Notes: generated from the sequence alone by a model not told the origin. 64,000 bases of DNA from Dictyobacter kobayashii (GCF_003967555.1 NZ_BIFS01000001.1:744001-808000); one strand, 5' to 3'. Positions 46,140 through 56,929 are shown, numbered from the stretch's first letter. Program-made: numbers and translations.

Positions 46140-49100
46140 TTAAACCAGGTTAAAACGGTTTCTGGAGGCGCGATATTCAGCCTCTAAATGCTGCTCTGCC
46201 ACAAGAGCCTGGATTTTGTCCTGTACTTCTGCATGGAGGTCTGAAGTGTCCTCTAAGCGCAGCGTCAAGGCCTGAACCCAGACATCCAGGGCATCCTGGT
46301 AGCGTTGCCGGGTTTGATACACTATCCCTAACCGATATAAAACGTTGAAACGCTCTCGATCCAGTGGAATGTCCCTTAATAAACGCTCGGCTTCGCGATA
46401 ATAGCGTTCCGCATCAGCAAACTGACTCAACACAACTGCGACATCGCCCTGGCCGGCGAGAGCCAGCCCTTGAATGTAGATTACGGCATTCTCCTGTGCC
46501 AGAAATTGTGCCTGCTCATAGCGCTCTCTGGCCTCTAAATAGACGCCTTCAGCAAAGTAGAGGGAACCAATTGCCTGTAAGGTACTGGCGGTGTTTAAGC
46601 GATCCCCCAGGACATTAAATAATTTCCAGGACTCATTATATGACGAATGCGCGCGCTGCATATCTTGCTTCTGGCGATAGAGATCTCCCATAGTACGCAA
46701 TACCAGAGCTTCACCACGGCGCAACTGCTGATCCCGAAAATATGGTAACACCTCAAGACAGGCCTGCTCTGCCAGATCTAACTTGCCCTGCTGGATATGG
46801 ACAGCACTTTTAGCAAGCATAGCCCAATATTGATCCACCGGCCGATTTAATTCGTTAAACAGGCGTAGTGCCTCTTCAAAATTACGCACAGCCCGGCTAT
46901 ACTGACCCAATGCGCCATAGGCGGTCCCACGATCATAATGGGCCCAGGCATGTCCAATACTATCCCCCTGCTGAGAACAGGCATTGATGCATTGCTCAAA
47001 GCAATGCAATGCCTCAGCATAACGGGCCTGTCCACGGTACACCATGCCCTGTACATCCAGGATGCGCGCTAAGCCACGCTCTTGCCCACAGTTCTTAAAT
47101 TGCGTTTGAGCCTGTTGGATATAAGTAAGGGTCGTCGGAAAATTTCCTTGATCATGCAACAGGAGGGCCAGTTCATATTGTGCCCAACCGGCGTACTCGG
47201 CCTTGCCATCATTGCGTTGATGGATAGCCAGGCTATTTCTCAAGCATGCTTCAGCCTCGGCATAGTTTCCTAATTGTCGCAGCAAGGCACCCAGGCGGCA
47301 CTGGAGCAGGCCAACACTCGTTTGATCATTCAGGCGTGCCGCATAGCCAGAGGCCCGGCGCAATAATTTTTGCAAGCTCGCAAACTGACCCTGGCCCTCA
47401 AGAGGTTGCGCCGCGCGCAAAACAATCTGAATTGCCTCCTGCAGATCTTTTGCCTCAGCCGCCGCCTCTAGATGCTCAAAGGCCTCAATCCATTCTTCTA
47501 CTCCTGGCTGAGATAGGCCATAATAGTAAGCAGCCACCACACGATGCACGCGGCGGCGTTCTTCCAGAGGGAGGCGAGAGAGAGCAAAATGACGTATCTG
47601 TGGATGAATTGAGTACACGTAGCCATCGAATAAGACAATCGAGGCCTGCACCAATTCGTCGCGGGCTGCTCGCCAGTGCTGAGGAGGACGCAATGTAGTC
47701 AGACGTAGCGGCGGTTCAGTCTGGTCAGCGACATCTTCTTTTGTGGCGGCCGATCCCGGCTCACGTCCGGCCAACAATGTATCAGAAGAGATTAAAGTCG
47801 CGATCTGCTCGCTATTAAAGGGAATACGAAATGCAGCCAGATAAGAAAGCAACACACGGGCCGGAGAGCTTAAACGCTGATAAGAGACTTCCAGAACCGC
47901 CATAATTCCAGCCAGGGGATTACTATACAGATCGTCGCGTACCTCTTCTAAGGAGCGCGTAGCCGCTTCTGGAGTATAAACCTGACCGCCAATTGAACGT
48001 GCGGTACCAAAGATCAGTTCGGCCCCCAGAGGATAACCATCCAGTAAGGCACAGATCTCTTTTAAAATGATTTGCTGGCGCGGATTATCCAACTGGATGC
48101 GCTGATCGAGGCCGCTGGTGGCCGCGAGATCGGTAAAAAGCGTTAACAGGTCGGCGCTGGTCATCTTCCCAATTCGATATTCATACCAGCGACCCAGCAC
48201 ACCATCCATCACCAGCATACTCTCAGGATTAGAATGCGAGGTAACGACCACCACCACTTCCTGAGGCAGGCCATTCAAAAAGGCCAGCCATTGTTCTAAC
48301 TCAGCTCTATCTTTGACTTCTTCAAAGCTATCCAGCAACAGGAGGCAGGGGAGTTCGCGGCTAGCCAGGGAGCGCAAGGTCCCTTGAACCAGGCGGGAAC
48401 GCTGCCTGGCATCGCTATTCGTCACATTACGTGCGGGAATCTGCAGGGCATGAATAATTTCCAGCAGCCCATCATTAAATAGCTTACCGTTCTCTAGCGA
48501 AATCCCGATAATGCCACCTAAGAATTTATCACGATTGCGTCGAATAGCCTCTAACGCTAACGCGCTTTTACCGATGCCAGGCGAACCAGTCAAGGCAATA
48601 TGATGATACCCCTGTTGCTTGCGTGCCCCCTGCGGGCCGTCGGCCCAGACCAATCGGTGGCGGCCAGGGTTAAGAGTTGCTCGATATCATGCAACTCTCT
48701 TTCGCGCCCCACAAACGACGCAGGAGGACCCAGATGGGCCAGTGGATGAGCATGTTCATCCTGCGCATCCGAAGCTATCATCAAAGCTACAGGACCCTCG
48801 TCATCTTCAGCAACGTGGCGATAGAGCACCGGGATAAACCAGCTTTTCTGCTGCATTGGCAACATCGCCTGGCGTGCCCGCGCTAAAGCTTCCTCCAGGG
48901 TTCGACCATCGGCAAGAGCCTCGTAAAAATGGTACATAAACGTTGGACTCAGATCATCCTGCAACGAAAATGGCATCGCCACTACAGCTGGAACTTGAGC
49001 TGTCACCAGTGAGGTAGCCAATGTCGAATCCACGGCAGTCAGGTGCTGAGATGACGGCGCAGTCCCTCCAGCGGCCTTATCATTAGTAACGGTCGCGGTC

Positions 49101-50053
49101 TCACAGGCAGCGAAGACGGCCAGGTGAACATCGCTACTAACCAGGACACCACGCAATGATTGGGTATCGATAAAATTGTTGTAACCCTCATCATCACAAA
49201 AACAGAGATAGGTCTGAGCCTGCACGCGACTTAAGGAGGTGCCACACTTGCTGCATTTGCGTGCGTCTGGATTATTGACTGTCTCACAACCATCTTTGGG
49301 GCAAAGCTTGCCATAAGCTCCATGGCCATCAAAATGCACCACATAACAGGGGAGCGTGGTATCACTATCATCGAAAGTACCGGCCCCGCCATAAGAATTA
49401 AGATAACGTACAAACTGGCTAAAGGTTGGGGGTTCCAGGCGATCCAAAAACACCTGACCGGTCTCGATCAAAGGGTTTAACGCCTCTTCCATCGCTTCAA
49501 AACTACGCTCGGTCTCCAAGGGGGCAAAATTTGAAGGGGAGGCGCTGATATATAATATGCGAAAAGGTGGATGTACCGGTAACTCGGAGCCGACGGGAGC
49601 ATCTGGACGCAACAGTGCCCGGCTGAGCGTAAAAATGCCAGAAGCGATCAAAAAGTGATTTCCATTATAGAGTAATTCCCAGGGGAAACGCACAAACTCT
49701 TCACAGCCAGGAGCAAAAATCAGCGTTAAAGCCACCGTTCCACGCCGTTTCAATGTGCGTTGAATCACATTGCGCAAAACCGCAGCCACCGAACCTTCGG
49801 CTGGCGGCGACGGCTGACATTGTGAAGGATCGGTCCCCGAAATAGCACAAAAGAGACGATAGCCAATCCCACGTAGCTCCGTATCACTACTTTCCAGGGT
49901 ATTGAGTTTTTTTTGCAATGCGCCTATCTGTTTAGATGTGTAAGGAGGAACAAAACATCCACTCACCGCATGCCCCGACCAGCTCTCCTTTAGTTGTACC
50001 TCGTACGAACCATCCTCACGCGCACAAAATAATAAGCTTAATGTTTCTCCCAT
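46140..50053 (-). CDS. CHAT peptidase - zinc ribbon - STAND NTPase - TPR protein, frameshifted
   Basis: After repair this is about 1,304 residues. (1) An N-terminal region to about 160. (2) A caspase-like CHAT domain with catalytic His in VVHFDGHGAYG (H244) and Cys in AVFAACETA (C317). Between them sits an inserted zinc ribbon with CxxxxC and CxxC (C251, C256, C267, C270). (3) A linker FVGRERELHDIEQLL leading into a STAND/NB-ARC-type NTPase: P-loop GSPGIGKS at 490-497, Walker B LLLLDSFEEV, and an arginine-rich winged-helix part. (4) At least nine TPR repeats to the C-terminus (YAEAEACLRNSLAIH, YAEALHCFEQCINA). The frame breaks at plus CCCCC 48626-48630, and adding one base gives TARRGARKQQGYHHIALTGSPG. 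As written the pieces are 48590-50053 and 46140-48653. The architecture is that of a ligand-sensing NTPase controlling a protease. Confidence 0.88.
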
Positions 50054-50182
50054 GGGCTTAAGTGATCTCGCATTCCATTGCTTTTCGCGCTAATGCACGA
50101 TGACAAATGCTGAATATGCCGTTTTCTCACGTACAAGTATACCACACATGTGTTTGCAATGATCTCAAAAAGACCATTACAA

Positions 50183-50332
50183 CAGGGCTTTTTACTTTTC
50201 TTCTTTGGCGCCTGCGGCGCCGAGTTGGGACTGTGGAGTGTGGTGGGCGGCCGTAGCCGCCCACCACACTCCGGAAAGAATGTCCATCGTATCGTTTGCG
50301 CGTGATCTCTGGAAGAGCATGAAAAAGCCCTG
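50183..50332 (-). repeat. Palindromic dispersed repeat, copy B (right border), opposite orientation
   Basis: A 17-bp perfect hairpin (50235-50251 with 50256-50272, loop CGTA) forms the core. The ends are 11-nt perfect terminal inverted repeats, CAGGGCTTTTT at 50183-50193 and AAAAAGCCCTG at 50322-50332. On the minus strand it aligns with copy A through GATACGATGGAC-TTCTTTC and CCGCAGGCGCCAAAGA. The terminal inverted repeats and ~150-bp size resemble a miniature inverted-repeat element. Confidence 0.85.
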
Positions 50333-50422
50333 CCATTGCAAACAGAAGGGTACATCTTTTTTTGGGCCGTTGATAGGGCCGATCGGGCCAGAGAGGGAAT
50401 GTCCGAGAGTTATATTGGGATG

Positions 50423-51745
50423 CTACTCACCCCAATATAGCTCAACTTTTCCGAACCGTACCGTGTCACCAACTTTAACTCCGGCTTCTTCGAGAGCTTT
50501 GGTAACACCCATCTTTTCGAGCTGGACCTGCATGCGATCCATGCCTTCTTCACTTTCCTGATTAGTCATATTGACCATGCGCTCAACGCGCTTACCATGG
50601 ACAACGAAGATACCCATTTCTTTGGAAATGGTGAAAGCATCGTCAGGCATCGGACGTAGAATGGGGCTCTCGCCTTCGCGCAGATCGACAACCACCTGGG
50701 CCGCGGCACGCTCGGCCTCTTCACGCGCGATTTCATGCAAGCGCCGTGAGGCTTCGGCCATCAGTTCCTCGGTTCCCTGGTGGGCAGCAGCCGAGATGGC
50801 GAAAGCTGAATAACCTGCCGCCTCGACCCTGGCTTTAAATTCAGGCCAGCGCTCCTGGGACTCGGGCACATCCATCTTATTGAGTACTACCAGTTGTGGG
50901 CGCTCAGCCAGTTGTGCATCGTACTCGCGCAGCTCTTTATTGATAGCCTCAAAATCCTGCCAGGGATCGCGCTCGATAGCCGAACCATCAACCATATGAC
51001 AACAACGTGTACGGCGAATATGGCGTAGGAATTCATGACCAAGTCCAACACCCTGGGCGGCGCCCTCAATCAAACCTGGAATATCGGCTACGACAAAACC
51101 AAACCCATCGCCGCTACGTGGTTGACCAACCTCAACAACTCCCAGGTTCGGCTCTAAAGTAGTAAAAGGATAATTAGCGATTTTTGGACGGGCCGCTGAG
51201 ACAACCGAGAGTAGCGTCGATTTGCCAGCATTTGGATAACCTACCAGGCCCACATCAGCAATCACGCGTAGCTCCAGTTTGAGCCAGCGCTCTTCACCGG
51301 GCTCACCACGCTGAGCCTCCTTCGGAGTCTGACGCGTTGAGGTCGCAAAGTGCACATTGCCCAGGCCACCACGCCCACCACGAGCAACCATCACCTGTTG
51401 TCCAGGCTCAGTCAAATCAGCAACCAGTGCGTCCGTTTCAGCATCCCTAATAATCGTGCCACAGGGCACACGTAGAATAATATCGTCCCCTTTAGCTCCA
51501 TGCATCTTTTGACGCACACCAGGAGCCCCGAATCAGCTTTGAACTGCTGTTTATAGCGGTAATCAATCAGGGTATTTAACCCATTTGAGCTTCAAAGTAG
51601 ATACTTCCACCTCTTCCACCATCTCCACGAGCCACTTCATCACCATTGGACCACCAAATGGAGCAAACTTCTCACGACGAAAATGTATTGATCCGTCGCC
51701 TCCATTTCCGGCCTTAACAAAAATCTTTGTATGATCGTAAAACAT
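50423..51745 (-). CDS. obg: ObgE/CgtA GTPase, with three single-base frameshifts
   Basis: This is an essential ribosome-associated GTPase in 50S assembly and the stringent response. The order is an N-terminal Obg glycine-rich fold ([23 protein letters not shown]), a G domain with [32 protein letters not shown] and NKMDVPE, and a C-terminal OCT domain ([20 protein letters not shown]). Restoring one base each at plus TT 51646-51647, CCC 51580-51582 and CCCC 51526-51529 gives an unbroken Obg fold with [29 protein letters not shown]. That makes a protein of about 441 residues, a normal length. It starts at ATG 51745. As written only the two outer pieces are open. Because the gene is normally essential, sequence error is the likeliest cause. 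Confidence 0.92.
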
Positions 51746-51823
51746 AATCCATCCCCAATGCATTGTGCAGGCATTAAAATCTGTATCTTTGTGGCGAGTG
51801 GAGTATATCACAAATGAACCGCA

Positions 51824-51879
51824 GGCACAAAAATAGCCCGGCAGGGGCTGTGAACAGATGTGTTCGATCCTGCCAGGCT
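51824..51879 (-). terminator. Intrinsic terminator of the Gln/Gly-rich protein gene
   Basis: AGCCCGGCAGG (51835-51845) and CCTGCCAGGCT (51869-51879) form a 10-bp stem with one mismatch. On the minus strand ATTTTTGTG follows. Confidence 0.75.
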
Positions 51880-51925
51880 TGTATCCTCATGGGAAATGAA
51901 AAAGCTTTGGGATGGATTATCTCTA

Positions 51926-52456
51926 CTACAACAAACCGTTATCGTTGTTCTGATTGCCTCCACCAAAACCGCCCTGATTTCCACCAAAGCCGCCTTGATT
52001 TCCTCCACCAAAGCCACCGCCTAAAAATTGCTTGGCGGCAAAAGCAGCCACTCCGGCAACAGCTAATTTAGCCCAGGGACTACCCAAAGCGCCACCAGGA
52101 CTGAATACCTGATGTAAAACATCGGGTTGCTGCTGCTGGGCATAACTGGTCACTCGTGCGGCATCCGCGGGAGACATGGTATAAGGGTCAGTATTCTGGA
52201 CACCCATCTGCTGCGGACTCACCCCACGTTGCGTCAAACCACCCAGGATATTCTGGAGCAATCCGCCACGCTGCTCAGGAGGCATCTGCTCATAAACCTG
52301 CTGATGAGCCTGCTCAAACACTTGTGGTGGAACATTCTGAGCAAATTGATTATAGTTTTGCCAGGCCTCTTGATGAGGGATCTGATTATAGGTCCCTTGA
52401 TCCCAGGCATTAGCATACTGTTGATTAAACTGAGAATTGTTCTGGTATGGATTCAT
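51926..52456 (-). CDS. Gln/Asn- and Gly-rich protein of unknown function
   Basis: A 176-residue protein. The first ~60 residues are Asn/Gln/Tyr-rich (MNPYQNNSQFNQQYANAW). The middle has a helical part with VPPQVFEQAHQQVYEQMPPE and DPYTMSPADAARV. A short hydrophobic helix (LAVAGVAAFAAKQFL) leads into a Gly/Phe/Asn-rich tail with two GGFGG-type repeats. There is no signal peptide at the N-terminus. The composition is prion-like or aggregation-prone. The family was not recognised. It is transcribed away from kinase 3 and ends in its own terminator before obg. Confidence 0.75.
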   Translation of the reverse strand: MNPYQNNSQFNQQYANAWDQGTYNQIPHQEAWQNYNQFAQNVPPQVFEQAHQQVYEQMPPEQRGGLLQNILGGLTQRGVSPQQMGVQNTDPYTMSPADAARVTSYAQQQQPDVLHQVFSPGGALGSPWAKLAVAGVAAFAAKQFLGGGFGGGNQGGFGGNQGGFGGGNQNNDNGLL

Positions 52457-52532
52457 AAGCGTTCACTCTTTCTATCGCTCTATAAACAATACTGCTATAG
52501 TGATTTCATTTGTGATTGCATGTGACCGTTAT

Positions 52533-52575
52533 AATACGAGACGCTTTAATCAGAAGTTTCAAAGCGTCTCGTATT
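52533..52575 (-). terminator. Terminator-like hairpin after kinase 3
   Basis: A perfect 15-bp stem (52533-52547 with 52561-52575) and a 13-nt loop lie 6 nt past the restored stop of kinase 3. There is no T-run. Confidence 0.6.
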
Positions 52576-52580
52576 CATCT

Positions 52581-54315
52581 TCACAACATAAACCATGAAT
52601 CTCTGGTGGAATAGGCCATACGTCCAGGACTGGACGAAGGGACCAGCGAGCCACCATTATTCCCGTTTGGCTCAACCTTCCAGCTGCCATACCCGGCACC
52701 ATTGGCATTATTACATTGATTATTCTGGTAACTACAATACGATCCATTAATAGAGCCATCGCGCTGAACCTGCCCCTGGAAAAAGAGGGAAGATGTCCCG
52801 CAAAGCCAGGTACCAAAAACTGGATTTTATTGTCCGTGGTAACCGTACCAGTAAAATCTCCATCACCTTGCAGGCCCGGACCCAGGGCCAGATGGCCCGA
52901 AATCGCCCCTTGCTGCTGACGCATCTGCGTCAACGTCATAGTAGAATCCACAGCCGCCGGTGTATTATGGATGGTACCATTGTAGGCCGCTACAATGGCA
53001 GGGAAATTTTTTGCTGGCTGCGTTGGTGTATGGGTAGGTACACTGGTAGGTGTATGGGTAGGTGCACTGGTAGGCCTGGTTGTGGGTACGGCTGTCTTTT
53101 GCGCGACGGGTGTATGCTGTATACCCGTTGTGGGATGTACAGGAGCGGCATGAGGCAGATTAAACCAGACCGCGGCACTCGCTCCACCCCCAAGCAGAAG
53201 CAGCAACACAATCACCAGAACTATCAGTCCTGTCTTGCGTGGCCGCCGCCGCTGTGGCACAGGAGGCGTTGAATGCGGCATATTACCCGCAGGCATCCCC
53301 CTACAGGCAAGGTCTCCAATTCCGTAAAATCTTCACGTGTGTCAGGTCCACTAGCTCTATCAACGACAGGTGGCGACATCAGGCGCCCAGCCGCAGGCAA
53401 GACGGCCGGTGCCAGTGCAGGCCGAGCCTCTTCTTGAACAGGCAGAGGGCCAGTTGGCAGACCTGACCGCTCACCTGGCACTTGCATGGTTTTCTGTAAT
53501 GTCTGCCAGAAATCCTCGATAGTCGCAAAGCGATCGCTACTATTGACAGCCAGAGAACGCTGGATAGCCTCGGCAAAGTCAGGAGGGAGATCCGGCACAA
53601 TCTCACGTATAGGTACCAGAGGATCAGCTCTATTCACGCTCATACGCGTAATGCGATAGAGCGCATCAATCGGGATGACACCTGACAGTAACGTATAGAG
53701 AGTCGCCCCAAAGCCATAAATATCAGTCCGGGTCTCCGTGCCACTAACATACTGTTCAGGAGCACCATATCCGGGAGAACAATGCCGTACCGCTGTCGTC
53801 GTAGCATCTTGATCGTATTCTTTGGCGATCCCAAAATCGACGAGCACGGCGTTTTCACCTGAAGTTGGGACAATAATATTGGATGGTTTGACATCGCGAT
53901 GAATAATGGGTGGCTGCTGAGTATGCAAATATGTGAGAGCTGAGGCGATAGGCTCCATCATTTGCATAACCTGAGGCAGAGAAAAACGCTTATCAGGTTG
54001 CTTCGAGCGTAACTGCTCCAGATTAGGACCAGCCACATAATCCATTAACATACAGATGCGATCACGCTTTGGCTCTTCGAAGATTCGATAGACACGAGGT
54101 AGGGCTGGATGATCCACGCGCCGGAGAACCTCCCCTTCAAATAGAAGGTTCTCCCGCTGACGCCGCTCTACACTCTCTACCTCTTTGAGCGCAAAGACAT
54201 TTCCTTTGACACGTCTGTCCCTGACGCGGTACACTGCCCCAAATCCACCTTGCCCCAACAAATCTTCAATAATATAACGGTCTCGGACTATCTTGCCCTT
54301 TGGAAAATCTTGCAT
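52581..54315 (-). CDS. PknB-type Ser/Thr protein kinase 3 with one membrane helix and an outer domain, two frameshifts
   Basis: The kinase domain has glycine loop LGQGGFGAVYRV, FALKEV, IIHRDVKPSN, LVDFGIAKEY and the APEQY activation region, to about residue 265. A Pro/Ala-rich linker follows, then a membrane helix (GLIVLVIVLLLLLGGGASA), a Thr/Pro spacer with HTPT repeats, and an outer domain of about 130 residues. Two repairs are needed: one base at plus CCCCC 53297-53301 (gives LPVGGMPAGNMPHSTPP), and one at GGG 52787-52789. The second turns an unnatural Met/Arg-rich ending into FQGQVQRDGSINGSYCSYQNNQ and ends at 52581. The protein is about 578 residues after repair. The outer domain is Gly/Asn-rich and resembles no sensor family that I recognise. 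It is membrane-bound with the kinase inside the cell. Confidence 0.88.
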
Positions 54316-54385
54316 CCCTTCACCTCAAGTTCTCGTTGTTTTGCGCACGTGACACTCTGTATACGAAGGGGCGAAGATTAAAGCT

Positions 54386-55774
54386 CTATCTTGGCTGTAG
54401 TTCCCGCTCTCCTGACTTTGTCTTTGCGATCGCTGGCTGATGCTCATGCGTAATCAAACGAGCGTTGCGCTGGAAAGTAATATATCCCCAGAATGACTGG
54501 AACAGAACCATAAAGCGATTGCGGAAACCAATCAAAAAGAAAATGTGGGCTACGATCCAGAATACCCAGGCCGGGAAGCCGGTAAATTTCACTTTACCAA
54601 GATCGGCGATACCATAGGAACGTCCCACCGTTGCCAGATTGCCCCTATTATGATAACGGAATGGCTGACTATTTAGTTTACCTGCGACACGCTCTTTAAT
54701 AACAGAAGCAGCATAGATACCACCCTGCATCGCGGCAGGCGCAATGCCTGGAATGGGTTTGCCGTCCTGGGTAGCCGAGGAGGTATCACCGATAATAAAG
54801 ATGTTGGCATAGCCAGGCAGGTTGAGATACTCATCTACTTTGGCACGACCAGCACGATCCAATTCAGCTCCCAGCCATTTACCAGCCGGAGAAGCGGAAA
54901 CGCCAGCGGTCCAGATGACGGTCCCGGCCTCGATCTGCTGGCCAGCAATCACGACACCATGCTCGTTGACTTCCTGTACAGCTGAACTGGTGCGAACTTC
55001 AACACCCAACTGATGCAGACCATCCTGGGCCTTTTTGGCTAGTTTCTCATCAAAGGCCGGCATAATACGTGGCAAGGCTTCAACCAGGATAATGCGAGCG
55101 GATTTGGGATCGATATTGCGGAAATCCGAAGCCAGGGCTACGTGAGCCAGCTCAGCAATGGCACCGGACATCTCAACGCCGGTCGGACCAGCTCCAATCA
55201 AAATAAACGTCAACAGTGCACGCTGACGATCAGGATCGGTCTCCTGCTCGGCTTCCTCGAAAGCCAGCAAAATTTTATGCCTCAAGGCAGTCGCATCGGC
55301 TATCGATTTCAAGCCGGGCGCAAAAGGGGCCCAATGATCATTGCCAAAATAGCTATGACTGGCGCCAGTAGCCACAATCAAATAATCATAGGGAATCGAG
55401 CGATCAGCCGTCAGTACCACTTGCTGATCACGATCAATACCTGTCACTTCAGCCAGCAATACCTTTGTATTCTTTTGTTTGCGCAAGATATGGCGAATAG
55501 GCGCCGAAATATCCGCCGGAGACAGTACAGCTGTAGCAACCTGATACAATAAAGGTTGGAAGAGGTGATGATTATTGCGGTCGATAACAGTAATATCGAC
55601 GGGTGCATCCTTTAAAGCTTGAGCAGCATTCAAACCGCCAAAGCCAGCACCAACAATAACAACATGAGGTCGTTTTGCAGCACCAGTAATAGTCGTCGAG
55701 CCACGTTGAGTATGTAAAGCGTCCAAAGTGTGTCTCTTCTCCCTAGCCTCATCCGAGAGATAATAGTTCCTCAC
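54386..55774 (-). CDS. ndh: Type II NADH:quinone oxidoreductase (NDH-2)
   Basis: A 462-residue flavoprotein that oxidises NADH and reduces membrane quinone without proton pumping. Seen: FAD-binding VVIVGAGFGGLNAAQAL (GxGxxG), NAD-binding ILIGAGPTGVEMSGAIAE, the FAD-contacting IIGDTSS motif, and an AQP-like quinone region near PAAMQGGIYAA. The C-terminal amphipathic helical part (PAWVFWIVAHIFFLIGFRNR) anchors it to the membrane face. An N-terminal extension of about 35 residues precedes the FAD motif. It is transcribed alone, with AT-rich sequence upstream. Confidence 0.95.
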   Translation of the reverse strand: MRNYYLSDEAREKRHTLDALHTQRGSTTITGAAKRPHVVIVGAGFGGLNAAQALKDAPVDITVIDRNNHHLFQPLLYQVATAVLSPADISAPIRHILRKQKNTKVLLAEVTGIDRDQQVVLTADRSIPYDYLIVATGASHSYFGNDHWAPFAPGLKSIADATALRHKILLAFEEAEQETDPDRQRALLTFILIGAGPTGVEMSGAIAELAHVALASDFRNIDPKSARIILVEALPRIMPAFDEKLAKKAQDGLHQLGVEVRTSSAVQEVNEHGVVIAGQQIEAGTVIWTAGVSASPAGKWLGAELDRAGRAKVDEYLNLPGYANIFIIGDTSSATQDGKPIPGIAPAAMQGGIYAASVIKERVAGKLNSQPFRYHNRGNLATVGRSYGIADLGKVKFTGFPAWVFWIVAHIFFLIGFRNRFMVLFQSFWGYITFQRNARLITHEHQPAIAKTKSGERELQPR

Positions 55775-56260
55775 TGAACCATGTTCGATCGATTAGCTAT
55801 AAATTTGATGGGTATATACCAGCATATAAAATTATCACTAGTATATTTATACTCTCTAGCTTACCATGTTTTCTCTTTTTACAAAACACCCTTTACTAAT
55901 CACCTATACCTTTCGGGGAAGTTCCGTAAAGATTGTTTAGCTACTATGTATAAATCATCCATAGAATTTCAACACGAAAAACTGTAAATTATCTTTCTAC
56001 TCTGTATACACTTTGTACATATTTAAAAAACTGTTTTGCATATTTTTTATACTCAAGCCATAATCCTTGCGCTTCTAAAAATTGCCTGTATACTATGAAA
56101 TAGATTTGATCAGAAAAACTTGGACAATTTCGTCTACATCTTGTATCATGAAGACATATAACTCACCTTTTAGAAATGCTACCCGTGCCATCTTGCGACA
56201 AAGAGGAGCGCGTTTTCCATCCGGGGATGGAAAGATAAATGTTTGTTATCAGGAGCGAAT
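55775..56260. other. AT-rich divergent region between ndh and clpP
   Basis: About 486 bases that should hold the promoters of both genes. There are no convincing ORFs, repeats or RNA genes. A 68-codon frame at 55781-55987 is AT-driven and has no ribosome site. Confidence 0.4.
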
Positions 56261-56908
56261 ATGAGTGCATTCAATCCACGGGATCCAAAATGGATCAAGG
56301 AATCTCGCGAATATCTCGAGCCACGAGGGATCATACCATATGTTGTGGAAACCACGCCGCGCGGCATTGTCAGCCATGACCTCTTCTCCCGCCTGCTCCA
56401 GGACCGTATCATCTTTGTAGGAACCCAGATCGATGATATGGTTGCCAATAGTGTCGTAGGTCAGTTACTCTATCTACAAAATGAAGATGCAACTAAGGAT
56501 ATCAGCATGTATATCAACAGCCCAGGTGGAGTCATTTATGCTGGCCTGGCTATCTATGACACTATGCAGTCTCTGAAAGCTGATGTCTCAACCGTTTGTA
56601 TGGGTATGGCTATGAGCATGGGGGCCGTACTGCTGGCGGTGGGAGCCAAGGGAAAACGCTTTGCGCTCCCCAATTCGACCATCCTTATCCACCAACCATT
56701 AGGCGGTGCAGAAGGACAGGCTTCCGATATCGAAATTACGGCGCGTGAGATTATTCGTTTACGGCAAAGCCTGCTAGGAATCCTTTCCAAGCATACAGGT
56801 CAGCCGATCGAACGCATTCAAAAAGATGCCGACCGTAATTACTACCTTTCCGCACCTCAGGCTGTAGAGTACGGGATTATCGACGAAGTGCTCACCCGAG
56901 AAGATTAA
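56261..56908 (+). CDS. clpP: ATP-dependent Clp protease proteolytic subunit
   Basis: This 215-residue serine protease core assembles as a tetradecamer with ClpX or ClpC. The triad is visible: S119 in [15 protein letters not shown]144 in ILIHQPLGG and D189 in [19 protein letters not shown]. The start is ATG 56261 with AGGAGC at 56251-56256; the frame is open to 56243. There is no clpX next to it. The N-terminal ~35 residues are longer than in E. coli and may be a propeptide. Confidence 0.96.
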   Translation: MSAFNPRDPKWIKESREYLEPRGIIPYVVETTPRGIVSHDLFSRLLQDRIIFVGTQIDDMVANSVVGQLLYLQNEDATKDISMYINSPGGVIYAGLAIYDTMQSLKADVSTVCMGMAMSMGAVLLAVGAKGKRFALPNSTILIHQPLGGAEGQASDIEITAREIIRLRQSLLGILSKHTGQPIERIQKDADRNYYLSAPQAVEYGIIDEVLTRED

Positions 56909-56929
56909 TCAATGCCCAAAAAAAGCACA

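Noticed and set aside
44667-50182. Interval called a proven mobile island
   Set aside because: Repeat borders alone are not proof; no integrase, transposase, att site or composition break was seen, so it is kept as a hypothesis only.
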